Assembly: GCF_014839805.1 (NCBI RefSeq)
Contig: NC_051141.1
Span: 8,998,777 to 9,062,776, forward strand
From: Manduca sexta
Taxonomy: Eukaryota; Arthropoda; Insecta; Lepidoptera; Sphingidae
DNA length: 64,000 bases
Direction: 5' to 3'
Below are positions 23,958-35,632 of the stretch, piece after piece (within the stretch, counting starts at the first letter, position 1; each line of letters begins with the position of its first letter). Made by a program: the position numbers and the translations under genes. The notes beneath the pieces were generated by a model. That model ran no database searches. It was given only the letters and a program-made list of their open reading frames with translations, and was not told the DNA's origin.

Positions 23958-24434
23958 GTCTAACATTCGCGTAAACATAAAAAATCATTAGGGTTAATTA
24001 TATTTCTTTGATATAGTGTATTGTAATTTATTATTTCGATAATTGCCAATTAGCGGTGAAATTTCGTAGAAAATAGTGATTATATTTAAACCATAACATT
24101 ATAAACCTGTGATTTAACATTATAGTTATTAAGTTTCACTCAAGTAAAAAACCTTCGAATTAAAACCGCGTTACCTGCGTTGTTTCTAAATTACTCAGCG
24201 TGTGAATTACGGATAACGCCCGAACACCAGCGAGGATCACTGTGACGCATCAAAGGTGGACGATATATTTTGCTGATCACGCGGAATAGCCACAAAAGCA
24301 GCCGGGGAAACTTACATTAATCGATTTATTGATTTATTAAGTTAGTTTAATTCCTTCTGCTGAGTTAGACTCACGTTTTCTTAAATTAACTATTGTAATC
24401 TTTTAATATTAAATTAACTATTGCAATTAACTCT

Positions 24435-25112
24435 GAGGAATTTGAACACCTGTGTCAGCGCCGTATTTATCGTATTCCAACGGCCACGATATACACTGCT
24501 TTCATCAAACGACTCCCTTCCTTTTTGCTGCCTCACATCTACAATGAGGTATGTCGCCGAATACCTAACATTAAGCTGCTGCCGTTGAGCAAGTTAAAAT
24601 TTAAATTAACTGAGTGGCTTCTGACACTGTCATACCAAGTAACCGAAGGATTATTAACTACTTTGGGTGACTAACACACAAGCGCACGCACATGCACGCG
24701 CTCTCACACATACACACACACACATACACACTGGTTCTTATTGTCTAACCCTGTCACTGTTTTTCAACATTCGTATTGATCTCAACAGTTTTTGTTATGT
24801 AATTAATTTTAAGAGTTTATAGTCATATTATATTTTTCTAGATGTTAACAGTAAACAGCTAATTCGTGCTGTTTTACTTTAGTAGGTCATTCTTTATAGA
24901 GAATATTTGTAGTTATTATTTTTAGTTATTATTTTTATTGTTATTTGTTTTCTTTTTTGTAACTTTGAGACTTCGAACTAGAGTTTGACAAATTTAATTA
25001 TTGTTTCTGGTTTGTAAAGGATACGCGATACAAGTTCTAAACTGAACAGTTGTAATAACCCAGATAATGTAAGTGCTATGATTTGTAAAATAAATATATA
25101 AAAATAAATTAC
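24435..25112 (+). mobile_element. Non-LTR LINE 3' end (C-terminal ORF2 remnant plus 3' UTR)
   Basis: An uninterrupted 79-codon frame (24435-24674) reads EEFEHLCQRRIYRIPTATIY, then LPSFLLPHIYNEVCRR and TEWLLTLSYQVTEGLLT, ending GD-stop. This resembles the extreme C-terminus of CR1/Jockey-type reverse transcriptase proteins. A 3' UTR of about 430 bp follows, with a (CA)n block and AATAAA at about 25089. Catalytic reverse transcriptase motifs lie upstream in a full element and are absent here, so it is a 5'-truncated dead copy. Clade is by recognition. Confidence 0.6.
24672..24732. repeat. Interrupted (CA)n microsatellite
   Basis: CA dinucleotides interrupted by CG and TA steps lie directly after the LINE stop codon, so this is probably part of that element's 3' UTR. 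Confidence 0.8.
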
Positions 25113-27955
25113 TTAAAGTAGTTTCGGTTTTATTTGGAAGTTGATTCGTGGAGCAACAATATTAGCGTGTCAATAAATTTAATTTAAAAAGCTCAGACAA
25201 ACAGACAAAACATTAAGACGTGTGTTTTGATAACGAGCAAATACTTAAATAAATCTGTATGTTCTGTATTATACCATTTTTGTTTATCCGTATCTACTTT
25301 AAATCAATGTAGCAAGCAAGCTACATTCACTGGCCCACGTTATCTTATATTCAGTATTCATTATAATTAGATACGCATTCAGTTCACGGTAACACACTAC
25401 AATGGAATTCAATCCCTATGTCCCTATGTTCCTAGGTATATAGTTATTATGTAGTGAGCACTCCTCCCGAATCTCCATTAATGGATGCCGTTTGATTGCA
25501 AGGAGAGCATTGTGCAAATTTGATTAGTAAGCCTGTGTGCAGATTGTCACTAAAGAATACATAATGGTTTCACGCCTGTAATCCCGAAGGAATAGCCGGT
25601 GGTACAGCTAGAATAAAAGACAGTTTGCCAGTGTTCGTAATGTATCACAGCGCCGGTAAACTGTATGCTATTAGTGCAGTAAATTTAACCCGCCCAGGAA
25701 GTAGAATTGAGTACCACACGATTAATAATAAAATTCACTGCTGCTAGACCAGTCAGGTGAGTAATTAATTATAATTAAATTTAATTTTAAAAAGTGTACG
25801 GAATTACGTTTTCAGTTACATAATTATGTTACTGTGCAGTGGTTGTGAGGCACAAGTTTTCGAGTAAGACTCAACTTCCGGAGGACTGTATAATAGAATT
25901 AAAATTTAGTTATGAATAGCAGTTGAAAGCCTCTGTAACCCGAAATGTTGACAATAAGAGGAAGCCGACGTAGGGAAAAGTCGATGTGCTTTGTTCCCGC
26001 GTTATTGTGTGCACTCTGCCGATGTTAATTATACAGGCGTGTTTCTATTTAAATATGCTGTATAAATATAATGAAGTTAGTTTTTAGGCTGATAATTTTT
26101 CTCTCCACGCCTCGTTGATAATTTCATTAATAAATTGAAGAGATTCTGTGATAGCAAGGATACGTAAATTAATGTGAACTTTTAATTTTTAAAACAAATT
26201 TGATGTGTCCAATATTGAATGCACTAATCGCTCCTAGTCTAAATACTCTCTTGGGTATATCCGTGCGTGATGTTATTAATTAATAAATTGTTTTTCAGAC
26301 TTTTAATATTACAATTATTTAGGCTAATTAATACGTTTGGGCTAATTGGAAAATTAAATCTTTATCTTATAAAAAATAAAGGTCTTTCGACAATAGAACT
26401 ACAATTAATAAATTCCCTTTTTTTAGTCAGTCAGTTAGTGTATAATATTATCTTTTATATAATTCTAAAAATAAAGTACAAGTATAGTTGTGTCTTTGAC
26501 AATGATTGAAAATCTTAAATTTATACTAATAGACAGAATATAACAAAAGAAACTTCAGCTCGATAATCCATGTTATTTAACACGTAATGTCGCACTAGGA
26601 CAACCTTGGCCCTAAACAAAATCGGGCGAAAAGAAAATTATGTAAAGTTTTATCAAGATACCCGACTCGTATTTTATGTTATTTTATCGCCAGCTGTTAT
26701 TTTATTTCTTTGTTTCGTTGACATTTTGATGGTATTTTTTTTATAATAAGAACGAATGAACTAAATCAATGGAACTTACGTGTAATGTAAAAAATATTAA
26801 TGTTGTACAAATCTTTTCAAGTAGGCATTATTAGCTTAAAAACTCAAAAACAATTATCAAAAACTTTCACTTGTATTAAAAATATATTAAAATTGTCCTA
26901 GTGGATCGTTTTTTAAAAGGAGCATCGGTTCTTCGCTGCTCTCTATTTTTATTTTTCGCAAAAGTCTGTTAGTTTCGCTGTCGACTATCCACATTGGGAG
27001 TGTTACTGTCAAAGCATAATATCTGTTCTAGTCAACGCTTTCCACGTTCCCTATGAATCTTGAAATAGGCGTTCTATTGATTTCTTTTATAAAAATATAC
27101 CTCTGTGATGCTTAACGTATCTTATTTGTATAGAAGGAACGGGAACGGCTAATATTAAATTTCTCGTGCTCGGTCAATATCCGTACTCGAAATAAATCTT
27201 TCTTGGGATAAAAGTTACCTATAAACCTCAAAGACATAGTTTTTAATTATGTTAGAGCCAGTATCAGAACAGTCGTAGTTGCAGAACAAATCGTGCAAAC
27301 AAACAAAAGAAATCGATCCCTACAGCTTTAAAACCTTTAACAATAAACGAAGGTAAAAATTCTATGAATTGCGATCAAACATGTCGCATTATGCTAGTTT
27401 TAATTACGCTGATATATATTTTTGTGCTTACAGTAGTTTTATAAACATCGACCGCCAATTTGTTTAAAATAAACGTGCCCTGCATACGTGCATGTTTAAT
27501 CTGTAGCAAACCATCAATTATTAACAGCTAGGTTGACGTGTTCAAGCGTTATTTAAGTGATTTTTTTCATTTAATACATTTAAAGGACGATTTTCAAAGG
27601 ACGGCGAAACGGGGTCACTAGTTTGCGATTGTGAGGTCACAGCCATTTATTGCATCCTTGAAACTGAGTTTACTACCGACTTACTTTATGCGACAGTTGA
27701 TTTTGGACCTCTATTTCGTTATATTCGTTTCGTGCTTGTTAACGTACTTGTTTTTTAACAAAAAATAAAAGAGCCATCCTAAAACAGCGAGTACATGGAA
27801 ACGTCATAATTTCTCCGGTAAATTTAAATAAAATTATAATTAATTAACTACGTCATTAATGACCCAAAACAACGCCGTGAACTAGAAATTACAAACGCTG
27901 TATACCACTAAATTGTATTCCTCACCTTGACTAATTATAAGTTTATTCTCATAAC
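25113..27955. other. No supported gene
   Basis: AT-rich sequence. A textbook donor, CAG|GTGAGTAA, at 25754-25761 follows a slightly GC-richer stretch, but no coding frame leads into it. The 80-codon frame at 26267-26509 is Leu/Ile/Asn/Lys-rich, as expected from AT-rich noise. Confidence 0.4.
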
Positions 27956-28217
27956 ATACATACATAACATCACGCATTTACCCCCGAAGGGCTATGCAGA
28001 GGCGCAACTAGGGCACTCACTTTTCGCCAAGTATGTTCCGTCCCATGATGTGATAGGGGACGAGCCTATCGCCATATCGGGCACAAATTCCAGACTCCGG
28101 GCTGATACTGAGCAGAAAAACAAAAATATCACTTTGCCCGACCCGGGATTCGAACCCAGGAACTCAGAGCGCTATTGTACCGGACATGCAATACAATTAC
28201 GCCACCGAGGCAGTCAG
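27956..28217 (-). mobile_element. tRNA-derived SINE, family B, full length with 10-bp TSD
   Basis: On the minus strand: the head ACTGCCTCGGTGGCGTAATT (A box), GGGTTCGAATCCCGGGTCGG (B box), GATACTGAGC complement in mid-body and a 3' part with CATACATACATAAC-type repeats. Perfect direct repeats TTCTCATAAC flank it at 27946-27955 and 28218-28227. The intact boxes and TSD mark it as a fairly young copy. Confidence 0.9.
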
Positions 28218-28490
28218 TTCTCATAACCCCGGTAATTATAAATAAACAGTTACACTAATTCATTATACCGTCTCCAGAGAACTCTTGTTTAGCTATTTTC
28301 AGTATTAAAAAACCTTTATTATATGCGAGACGGCGGAATGAAGACATTTCCATAATGGTACTGTCCTAAATGGTGATTTTAGCATCTGGTTATACGTGTT
28401 ACCTTTTGGGGTAGTGGGTTACATGCCTTTGAAAAAAAAACAAATAGTTATGAACATATTTAGTTATCTTGATTAAAACTGAAGTTTTTG

Positions 28491-28682
28491 TCTATACTAA
28501 TAATATATTATAATGCTGGAGAATTTGTTTATTTGAAGGCACTAATCTTAGGAACTACTAAACCAATTCAGATTTTTTTAAGATGGAAGCACATTACTCC
28601 TATGTGCTATAGGCTACATTTTATCCCGAGAAAATATGATTCCCGTTAAAATTATTTTAAGCGGGCAGAGCGACTGGCTGAT
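28491..28682 (+). mobile_element. Helitron-like repeat, plus orientation
   Basis: It starts TCTATACTAATAATATATTA and has GCACTAATCTTAGGAACTAC, GTGCTATAGGCTACATTTTA and TCCCGAGAAAATATG, with a degraded AAGCGGGCAGAGCGACTGG end. The box order matches the other family members. Confidence 0.65.
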
Positions 28683-30194
28683 GGTCGATTTTTTTTGTAA
28701 GATCAATTAAAACATAGTATTTGCAACGCGAATGTTCTCACTTTTATGGATTTAAAATAATTAACTGCATAGTGATATAATCATTTCTTTGCTATGTATA
28801 TTACCTAATACGAGCAATAATATTTTGGAGCTATTTTAACGATAATTAAGCGGAAAGAAAACTACGAAACTGAAAATTTATATTGACAAGGCGTACAGAA
28901 AGCCTATATTTTCGTATCATACATAAAAAAAATATACTTACACCATACGTTTGATACACAAATAAACTCTTTTCTTCGTGGTTCAAGTTTGTGGTCAAAC
29001 TGAGAGGAGAATAGTATTAAATTTTACTAGAATTTTTATATTGTTCTTTAAAATGTCCATACTCTATAGTCTTATACGTGTATATCTTTACTGAATATAA
29101 AGCATAAACATAATGTCAAACATCTATATAATATTATACGTGACGAGAAACCGTTAGTTTATGGACATTGTGTGCACGACGTAGCATGAGATTTGGCATA
29201 ATTGAAGTTCATATCAAAATGAAGTCCAGAAAAATTGAATTCGCCGGACGGATTTTGACTACGGTCCGACCACTAGTTAATATAAAGTGACACAGACCCG
29301 GCGGTTTTTATGTCATTTCCACGTGTGAACGGATAAGGCTGTGCAATTTTTGTATAACTCCTAAGGGATGCTCTCTGTTCTATTATTCAGTGGCAATCTC
29401 TTTTAGGCTGGGTTTTCTCTATAAATTAATATCCGTTTCACGTTTGAGCTACAAGTTGTAATTGCAAATGAAAGGTACAATCGTATCAGATCAAATACTC
29501 ATGAAATAAAATATAACAAATATTATGCGTTATATTATAGTTACAAATTAAATATACTCGCAAAATAAATCAAATGCATAATAAAAAAGCATGTTTAATG
29601 TTTATGTAACAAATTACATTTCAAAACGCACTAGCGAAGTAATCAACTTAGCCAACGCTATGAAATTATGTCTGTTTACATATTCATCAACCGGTAAACA
29701 GTGTTGAATATTTAAATGACCGTGTAAAATTCGTCGGCTGTCGTAGTTTCACGAGGACTTATTTTCGCTGCGGTACAAATATTTAGACGAGTGGGCGCGT
29801 GTCCGATTTCTATACTACATTCTTCTCTGTGTGAACAATGCTTAATGGTTTAAAAGCGAGCTTTAAGAGGATTATCGTAAATATAGCGATTACTGCAAAG
29901 TGCAAGACTTAGACACGAGAGACGGTATTTAGATATATATCGGAGGGTGAATAAACACGAGTTACTTTTTAAGAATAGACTGAGCTTTATGATGTTCGTA
30001 ATTTTATTTTTAAAAGTATATTATATGTATCTTACGGTATATATACTACTTAGCACTGCGATGAATTAGGGGCTGCTGGTGAAATATGATTTATATCCGC
30101 CCGGATAGCGACCACCGTACACAAGATGTTAAAAACCGCCATAGTGACCCACGTAAGCGTTCCGGGATAACCGAAAACCTGTGTATAACCGGTT
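28683..30194. other. No supported gene
   Basis: AT-rich sequence without recognisable exons. Around 29250 GCCGGACGGATTTTGACTAC hints at an old dispersed repeat that I could not place. Confidence 0.4.
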
Positions 30195-30401
30195 CCGGCA
30201 TATTTATGTCGACTGTCCCTCGACAGTCGACACAAATATGCCGGCCATTCTCAACATTCTCGACAGTCGACAAACATAGAATGTCGACTGTCGAGAATGT
30301 TGAGAATGTCAATATTCTATGACTGTCAGTCGACAGACATGGAATGTCGACTAACGATTCATGATCACCCCTCGGTAATCATGACTTGTTAGTCGACATT
30401 C
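30195..30401. repeat. Cluster of consecutive perfect or near-perfect hairpins built on GTCGAC
   Basis: Hairpin 1 (30195-30244) has 23-bp arms with one mismatch and a 4-nt loop. Hairpin 2 (30246-30308) has perfect 26-bp arms with an 11-nt loop. A third (30342-30401) has 14-bp outer arms and an inner TCATGAT/ATCATGA stem. GTCGACATTCT or GTCGACTGTC motifs recur on both strands. The opposing open frames at 30086-30322 are products of this symmetry, not genes. A foldback DNA element or composite of inverted repeats is likely; the class is unknown. Confidence 0.85.
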
Positions 30402-30404
30402 TAT

Positions 30405-30470
30405 TGGACTCTACTCTACTTACCATCAGGTGCAGTGGGGATACTTTGCCGTCCCCGTTTAAAAAAAGAC
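30405..30470 (+). mobile_element. 3' fragment of SINE-like family D
   Basis: It has CTTACCATCAGGTGCAGTGG, CCGTCCCCGTTTAAAAAAAG, corresponding to the 3' end of the copies at 33222-33530 and 60404-60672. Only the tail is present, as with 5'-truncated retrotransposition. Confidence 0.5.
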
Positions 30471-30599
30471 GTTCGCTGAGAGAATTTCCTCTCTCCACTC
30501 CTTTTAATAAGTTTTTGAATCGTTAATAGGGCCGATGGAAAGACTTTGCAGGGTTTTATTTAGCTTTTAATAAAAGTTGACATACTTAGCTATACGTAG

Positions 30600-31244
30600 T
30601 CGTGTAAAATTTCTTCTATACGAAAGAAATGGGTGGAATCTCTGGAAATACGGCGACAAGTGGCCGATGTGATAAATTTATTTAAGCTAATTCACGAACA
30701 TATGACCTCTACCGACTTATTGTCTCGAATAAATATCAGGGTTCCTCGCAATATATCCAGAACTTTAACAATACAAACATTTACCTTATCTTGCAACAGA
30801 ACCAACTTAGGGAAATACGCGCCACTTAATCGATTAAAGATGTCCTACAACAACTGGGGATCCACAAGGGATGTTGATATTTTCCACTTCGACGGTGTTC
30901 ACCAATTTCGTAAACAGTGTATTTATTTGTACGTTATCAAGCCAATAAATAACAATTATGTAAACTTCAAACCTCAGACCCCGCGATGTGTAGGTTAATA
31001 TGTAACATTGTAAGACCATAGTTTATCATTTAAATTATTTTCGCCTGCTAGTTATAAATTATTCTACTATTGTTAGTCTATCTTTAAATTAGTTTTCAAA
31101 TTCATTTGCTGGCAGATCTAGCGATTGTAAAGTTTGACAAATAATGCTGTATACACATGTAAAGGTTTATCACTTAGTATAAGAAAATTCATTGTATTAG
31201 TTGTAAGGTTATAGTGGTAAACCGATGGTGGAACTATTGAATAA

Positions 31245-31305
<61 letters not shown>
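30600..31305 (+). mobile_element. Non-LTR LINE 3' end with (AT)n tail
   Basis: A frame open from 30600 to 30998 encodes SLEIRRQVADVINLFKLIHE, DLLSRINIRVPR, NRTNLGKYAPLNRLKMSYN and DVDIFHFDGVHQFRK, which matches the C-terminal tail of Jockey/CR1-like reverse transcriptase proteins (the RRQ.AD..xxFK, P.NR, YN and D.F pattern). A 3' UTR of about 250 bp follows, ending in AATAAATAAAT and (AT)n to 31305. It is 5'-truncated. The clade is by recognition. Confidence 0.7.
31249..31305. repeat. (AT)n microsatellite, about 57 bp
   Basis: Uninterrupted AT dinucleotides form the tail of the upstream LINE. The minus-strand frame at 31118-31318 (alternating Ile-Tyr) is an artefact of it. Confidence 0.95.
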
Positions 31306-31308
<3 letters not shown>

Positions 31309-33221
31309 GTATCTCCAAGGATAAGAAAAGTAAATACTGTGTTTATCGCTTCTTAAGGCGTCTCGGAGAATGTTTTCGTATTATTACTATTTTTATGAGA
31401 CCGTCCACAGTTTACTGTTTATCACTCACATTTTTGTAATCGTATCTTAAGCAGAGGTTAATATAATATGTAGGTATCTATATAATCGTATGAACACATA
31501 TGTACGCACAACAAATATTATTAATTTAATTATATTACTTTCCTACCTATTGTGTAGTTGTTACCTAGTATTAGGCTATCAAACATAGTCAGTGAAATGC
31601 GAGCAGTTGAATTATTTATAATGTAAATATGACACTTAAAAATGCTTTTTGTATCGGCACTGGTTATTTATTCCAAACAAATTCTAACCAACCTTAAATT
31701 TATTGGATAATAAAGTGGTAAAAAATGTGCAGCCCGAAAAAATGGTCATTCACGGTGATTCTTAGCGACCAATAAAAAAATATTTTTGATAATTTTACTT
31801 TTTTGGGATTGCGTTTCAATGTAGCAACATTTATATTTCGAAAGATCATTTTTAAGTAAAATAAAATTCAAGAAATCTTGGGAATGGAAATCTTTAAAAA
31901 TAAATGATTTATTTTAATAAACTTGATTTTAGGAGTTTCATCCATATATTTACACATATATCATCTGGGTTAAAAATTTTGTCGAATAAAATGACGTTTT
32001 GGGTAAGTACTTATATCTAAATTTTGTATTTATATTACGATGAACTATTTTGCAGCTCCGCCCGCGTGAAAACGTTTCTCCAGGATAAAATGGTGCCTGT
32101 TTTATGTTAATATTAAATCGGTAGTAACTACATTTAATTCCGTGCTGCAGTTTTTGCGTGATCCGTGTGACATACAGATAGACAAAATTTCTAAAAACTC
32201 TTCTTTTCACAGATAAGTATAGACTTCGGACTGTTACAATTTATTATGTGTAAAAGGGTATCAGCATATACCCACAGGCTGAATTGTGGCTTCGATTTTT
32301 GCACCGATCAAAACTTTGTGTAGATTCTCCTAATAATCAGAATGGGATCCTAAAAAGAAAATTAATTAGCTACAATGTTCTGAAAACGAGACCATGGCGC
32401 CATTTGCAAAGTGTTGTTTGATGGCAGAGATGGACAAGACTCTAAATATTTTATTTGTCAATACCGAAATACGAGCATTACAATCAATTCCTGAACTCAA
32501 CTCAACGAAACATGTTAAATTTGTTTACTGTTATTATTAATAAAGAAACATACTAATTTTCATAAATAAATTCATAAATTTTCCATGAACATGTAGATAT
32601 GATGTCTACATTCACACATTTGTAAACTAGTTCTGTGGAAAATTAACCGAGATACATAATAAATGGTAGTGTAAATCACTACGATCGATCACCGTGCTTC
32701 TACAAACATAAAGGATATTTAAGCGTAGTATGTAGAGGCGGCCTTAGGAGGAGCCGAACCGGGCGTCCAAGCATTGCAGGACTTTTTATTCGCTCTTACC
32801 GATGAGTGTTAAAATCGTGGAATATTATTTTTGTTCCCGGGTCACTTATAGTTTTATTTTTGTTTTCGCTTTGGTCTTCGCGCCATTTTGTATTGCTTTC
32901 GCCTGGGACCTCGCGTCGCTTAGATCCGTTACTGGTAGTATGTATGACTTACGCTTTACGAAACATTTACAAATTTGTGATGAAGTTATATTTTTTGCAA
33001 GTTGGAAGTTTTGGGACAGATTGGAGTTGGTCCTTGGTTCAGCGTAATTTAGATTTGGCTGTAGTCTAGCCAAATTTAGCCCAAAAGCTTTTAGTGGACC
33101 CTATGTCAGTAATATTTTTACTTAGCAGGGGCTATTATCAAAATAGTGTCAAATAACTATAATTTACAATAATTACAAATTTCCATTATAAAAATCAAAG
33201 ACTAACTAAAAAACTGGTAGT
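31306..33221. other. No supported gene; degraded repeat at 32050-32195
   Basis: Mostly AT-rich unique sequence. At 32050-32195 (minus sense) there are GCAGCTCCGCCCGCGTGAAA and ACATACAGATAGACAAAATT boxes typical of the 3' end of Helitron-like repeats. At 32740-33060 GC rises, and overlapping frames occur in three registers without protein character. Confidence 0.4.
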
Positions 33222-33530
33222 AGGTCTCCCATACGTAAAAGTCCGCCTGGGTAGGTACCACTCCAATGTTCTATTTCTGCCGCCAAGCAGCAGTGTATAG
33301 TCACTGTTTTGTTTTAGTTTGAAGGACATTGTGGCCAGTGTAACTACTGGACATAATATGTCTTAACATGTCATGTCTTAGGATGGCGACCGCAGTGGAA
33401 TATCAAACAATACTTTGTAACTCATGGTGTTGGATGGTGTTTCTGCTGTTAATAGGCGGTCGTATAGCTTACCATCAGGCGAAAGGCAAGCCCGTCTCGT
33501 CCTTCAAAGAAACAAGAGATAAAAAAATAT
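33222..33530 (+). mobile_element. SINE-like repeat, family D
   Basis: It has GTAGGTACCACTCCAATGTT, CTGCCGCCAAGCAGCAGTGT, TGAAGGACATTGTGGCCAGT, GGCGGTCGTATAGCTTACCA and TCAGGCGAAAGGCAAGCCCG, then an A-rich end. This succession of boxes is one of the most common short interspersed families in Lepidoptera. A copy lies at 60404-60672 and a fragment at 30405-30470. The open frame at 33368-33568 is part of it and is not a gene. Confidence 0.75.
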
Positions 33531-34357
33531 ATCTATTGTTCGCTATGGGAGTATTTACTGATTATTAACAATGAAGACTTAATAAATTGCCACAACGTTT
33601 TGTAGTAATCACTATCGCCTATTCATTTATTTTCTTAGAAATGAAGCTTAGGAAACAGTTACACTTAAATCAGAGAATAACGATTAGTTAGTATTCTTTT
33701 TAGTAGCTATGTATGTCTCAATCGATATTGAGTAAATCAAATAATGGAACTTCGCCAAGCTTAAAGAATTATATTATCAAGACATACATTATGACGCAAT
33801 ATATTCTGGCAGATAATGAGAAAAGCAGGACTATTGTAATAGAGGTCAGTTTCATTATAAATATGAATTACGTACAAGCTGCCAGTGTGTTATAAAATAA
33901 AATAAAAATAGCCCTTCGATAGATTTGTGGCTGGCTCAAAATTACAAAGGTATATGTTATATTTAATCTGAAAAAAATGTTATATAAATTACATAATTCT
34001 AAGTCTTTTTCGGTGAAGATTTTGTAATAATCCTGAAAGATAAATTAATGGGGAACCATGAATTATTGTCGTTTCTAATTTTTACAAGTTTATACAAACA
34101 CATTTATACAAACATAAGTAAAAATTAACATTGGACTTTGTAATAGTGACAAAGATTTGAGAAATTGGTTAAATTTATTTGTTTTTGAAATCAGGAGTTC
34201 AATATACGATACATGTCGAAGAGATATTTATTAACAATCAATTTAAAGCATTTCAATCAGATAACAAAGAAAGCTCTGAGTGCACGCACGATTACTCGCT
34301 TTTTAATTATCGATAGTTCCTAAGTAAATTATCGTATCTGATATCCATTCAAGTACT

Positions 34358-34445
34358 TGTTTACACCACGATCTGTCGTTCCGAGCGACACGTCCAGCCC
34401 ACTTCCATTTTAGGTGTGCCAATCATTTTCTTACATCTGTGACTT
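34358..34445 (-). mobile_element. Short RTE LINE fragment
   Basis: On the minus strand one frame reads AHLKWKWAGRVARND, the same region as AKLKWQWAGHVARRTDG in the RTE fragment at 20.9 kb. Flanking codons are out of frame, so it is an old broken piece of under 100 bp. Confidence 0.5.
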
Positions 34446-34548
34446 TGCTTTAGGAGCTGTCGTTATGTCTATTGAATTGATTCACTGTAAGTCGTATGAT
34501 TTTGTGACATTCGTAGCGTATAAAGTAAATTAATTTTAAGGTCCAAAG

Positions 34549-34630
34549 GTGAATCTGTCATTTCGCTACTACGGGCATTCTAATCGAAGGACAGTTTTGA
34601 TATGCCCCCGTGGATGGAATGCTACGGAAG
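34549..34630. repeat. MITE-like family C fragment
   Basis: It shares GGGCATTCTAATCGAAGGAC and GATATGCCCCC with the copies at 5066-5252 and 7125-7262. The terminal inverted repeats are not clear. Confidence 0.4.
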
Positions 34631-34972
34631 GGCTTCCTGATGTTATAAGAAACATACTACAGTTGTCTGAGTAAAACTGAATTACTTAATAGATCATAAA
34701 AATGTGGATACATATTTGTTCACATTTTTGTAACTTTATGATAAGTATACTATAAACTACTAACTGTGGTATTGTCGTATAACTATATGAGTAGGTATTA
34801 TTCATAGATGAGAGAGTCTGTAAGTCGCAGCCATTTATCTTGATCGTGTGTCTGGAATTGTAAAAAATAAAATTATGTACTTAATATAAAACATGACATG
34901 TTCCAGACTCGGTCGTCTACTCTCTTAATTTAGCTTTATTTTATTTACCACACTACGATCCAATATTATCTT

Positions 34973-35165
34973 TACACTAGCTTTTGCTCGCGGCTCCGCT
35001 TGTGAAAAGTTTGTGAGCGATAAAGTTACGCAACAAACATGTATAACGGAATTGTTTCTCTTAAAAACTTCTAAAATGTATTACAAAACAAAGTCCCCGC
35101 CGCATCTGTCTGTCTGTCTGAACGAGATAAACTGAAACCTCCGCGAACAAAAATTTGTATGGAAT
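34973..35165. mobile_element. Helitron-like end and adjoining repeat fragment
   Basis: ACTAGCTTTTGCTCGCGGCT at 34977 is the reverse complement of the family's 3' end (GCGGGCAAAGCTAGT type). At 35089-35130 AAAGTCCCCGCCGCATCTGT is followed by (CTGT)n and GAACGAGATAAACTG, a box found inverted at 43918-43965. Both are old fragments. Confidence 0.45.
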
Positions 35166-35457
35166 AAAAATATACATACATATCAAAATATTATATATTT
35201 AAATTCTGACATTGAGATGATTCAATGAAGATTGAGAATCAATATATAAATATTTAAAAATAAATTGTAAATATTTTTATTAAATATACGTCAATATAGA
35301 TATTCTGTAATGGCGATTACTTTTTTTTACTTTCCATGCGAAGTGACCACCTGATAATAAGGATGTTTATACTTCACAAGTCGACACAATTATGCTGGCC
35401 TGTATAAAACTGGGTACACACAGAAAGATGTCTGTACGCTACTTATGTGGGCTATAC

Positions 35458-35632
35458 ACCTTGTGTACGGTGTATAGTATCAGCCCGGAATCTCAAATTT
35501 GTGCCCAACATAATGATACGCTCGTCACCTATCGCATTGTGGGACGGAATACGCATAGCGGAAAGTGGGTGAATCAATTGCACCTCTGCCTACCCCTTCG
35601 GAGATAAAAGGCTTGAGTGTGTGTGTGTGTGT
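35458..35632 (+). mobile_element. SINE family B, 5'-truncated, with (GT)n end
   Basis: It has AGTATCAGCCCGGAATCTCA, TTGTGCCCAACATAATGATA, TGGGACGGAATACGCATAGC and CTGCCTACCCCTTCGGAGAT, then (GT)n at 35617-35632. The tRNA-like head is missing. Confidence 0.75.

Noticed and set aside
26267..26509. 80-codon hydrophobic frame
   Set aside because: Leu/Ile/Asn/Lys/Tyr content is what AT-rich DNA gives; no splice or poly(A) context.
30086..30322. Mirror-like frames on both strands (for example FSTFSTVD and VENVENV)
   Set aside because: They are translations of the GTCGAC hairpins and carry no independent coding signal.
31118..31318. 66-codon minus-strand frame of alternating Ile-Tyr
   Set aside because: It is a translation of the (AT)n tail of the adjoining LINE.
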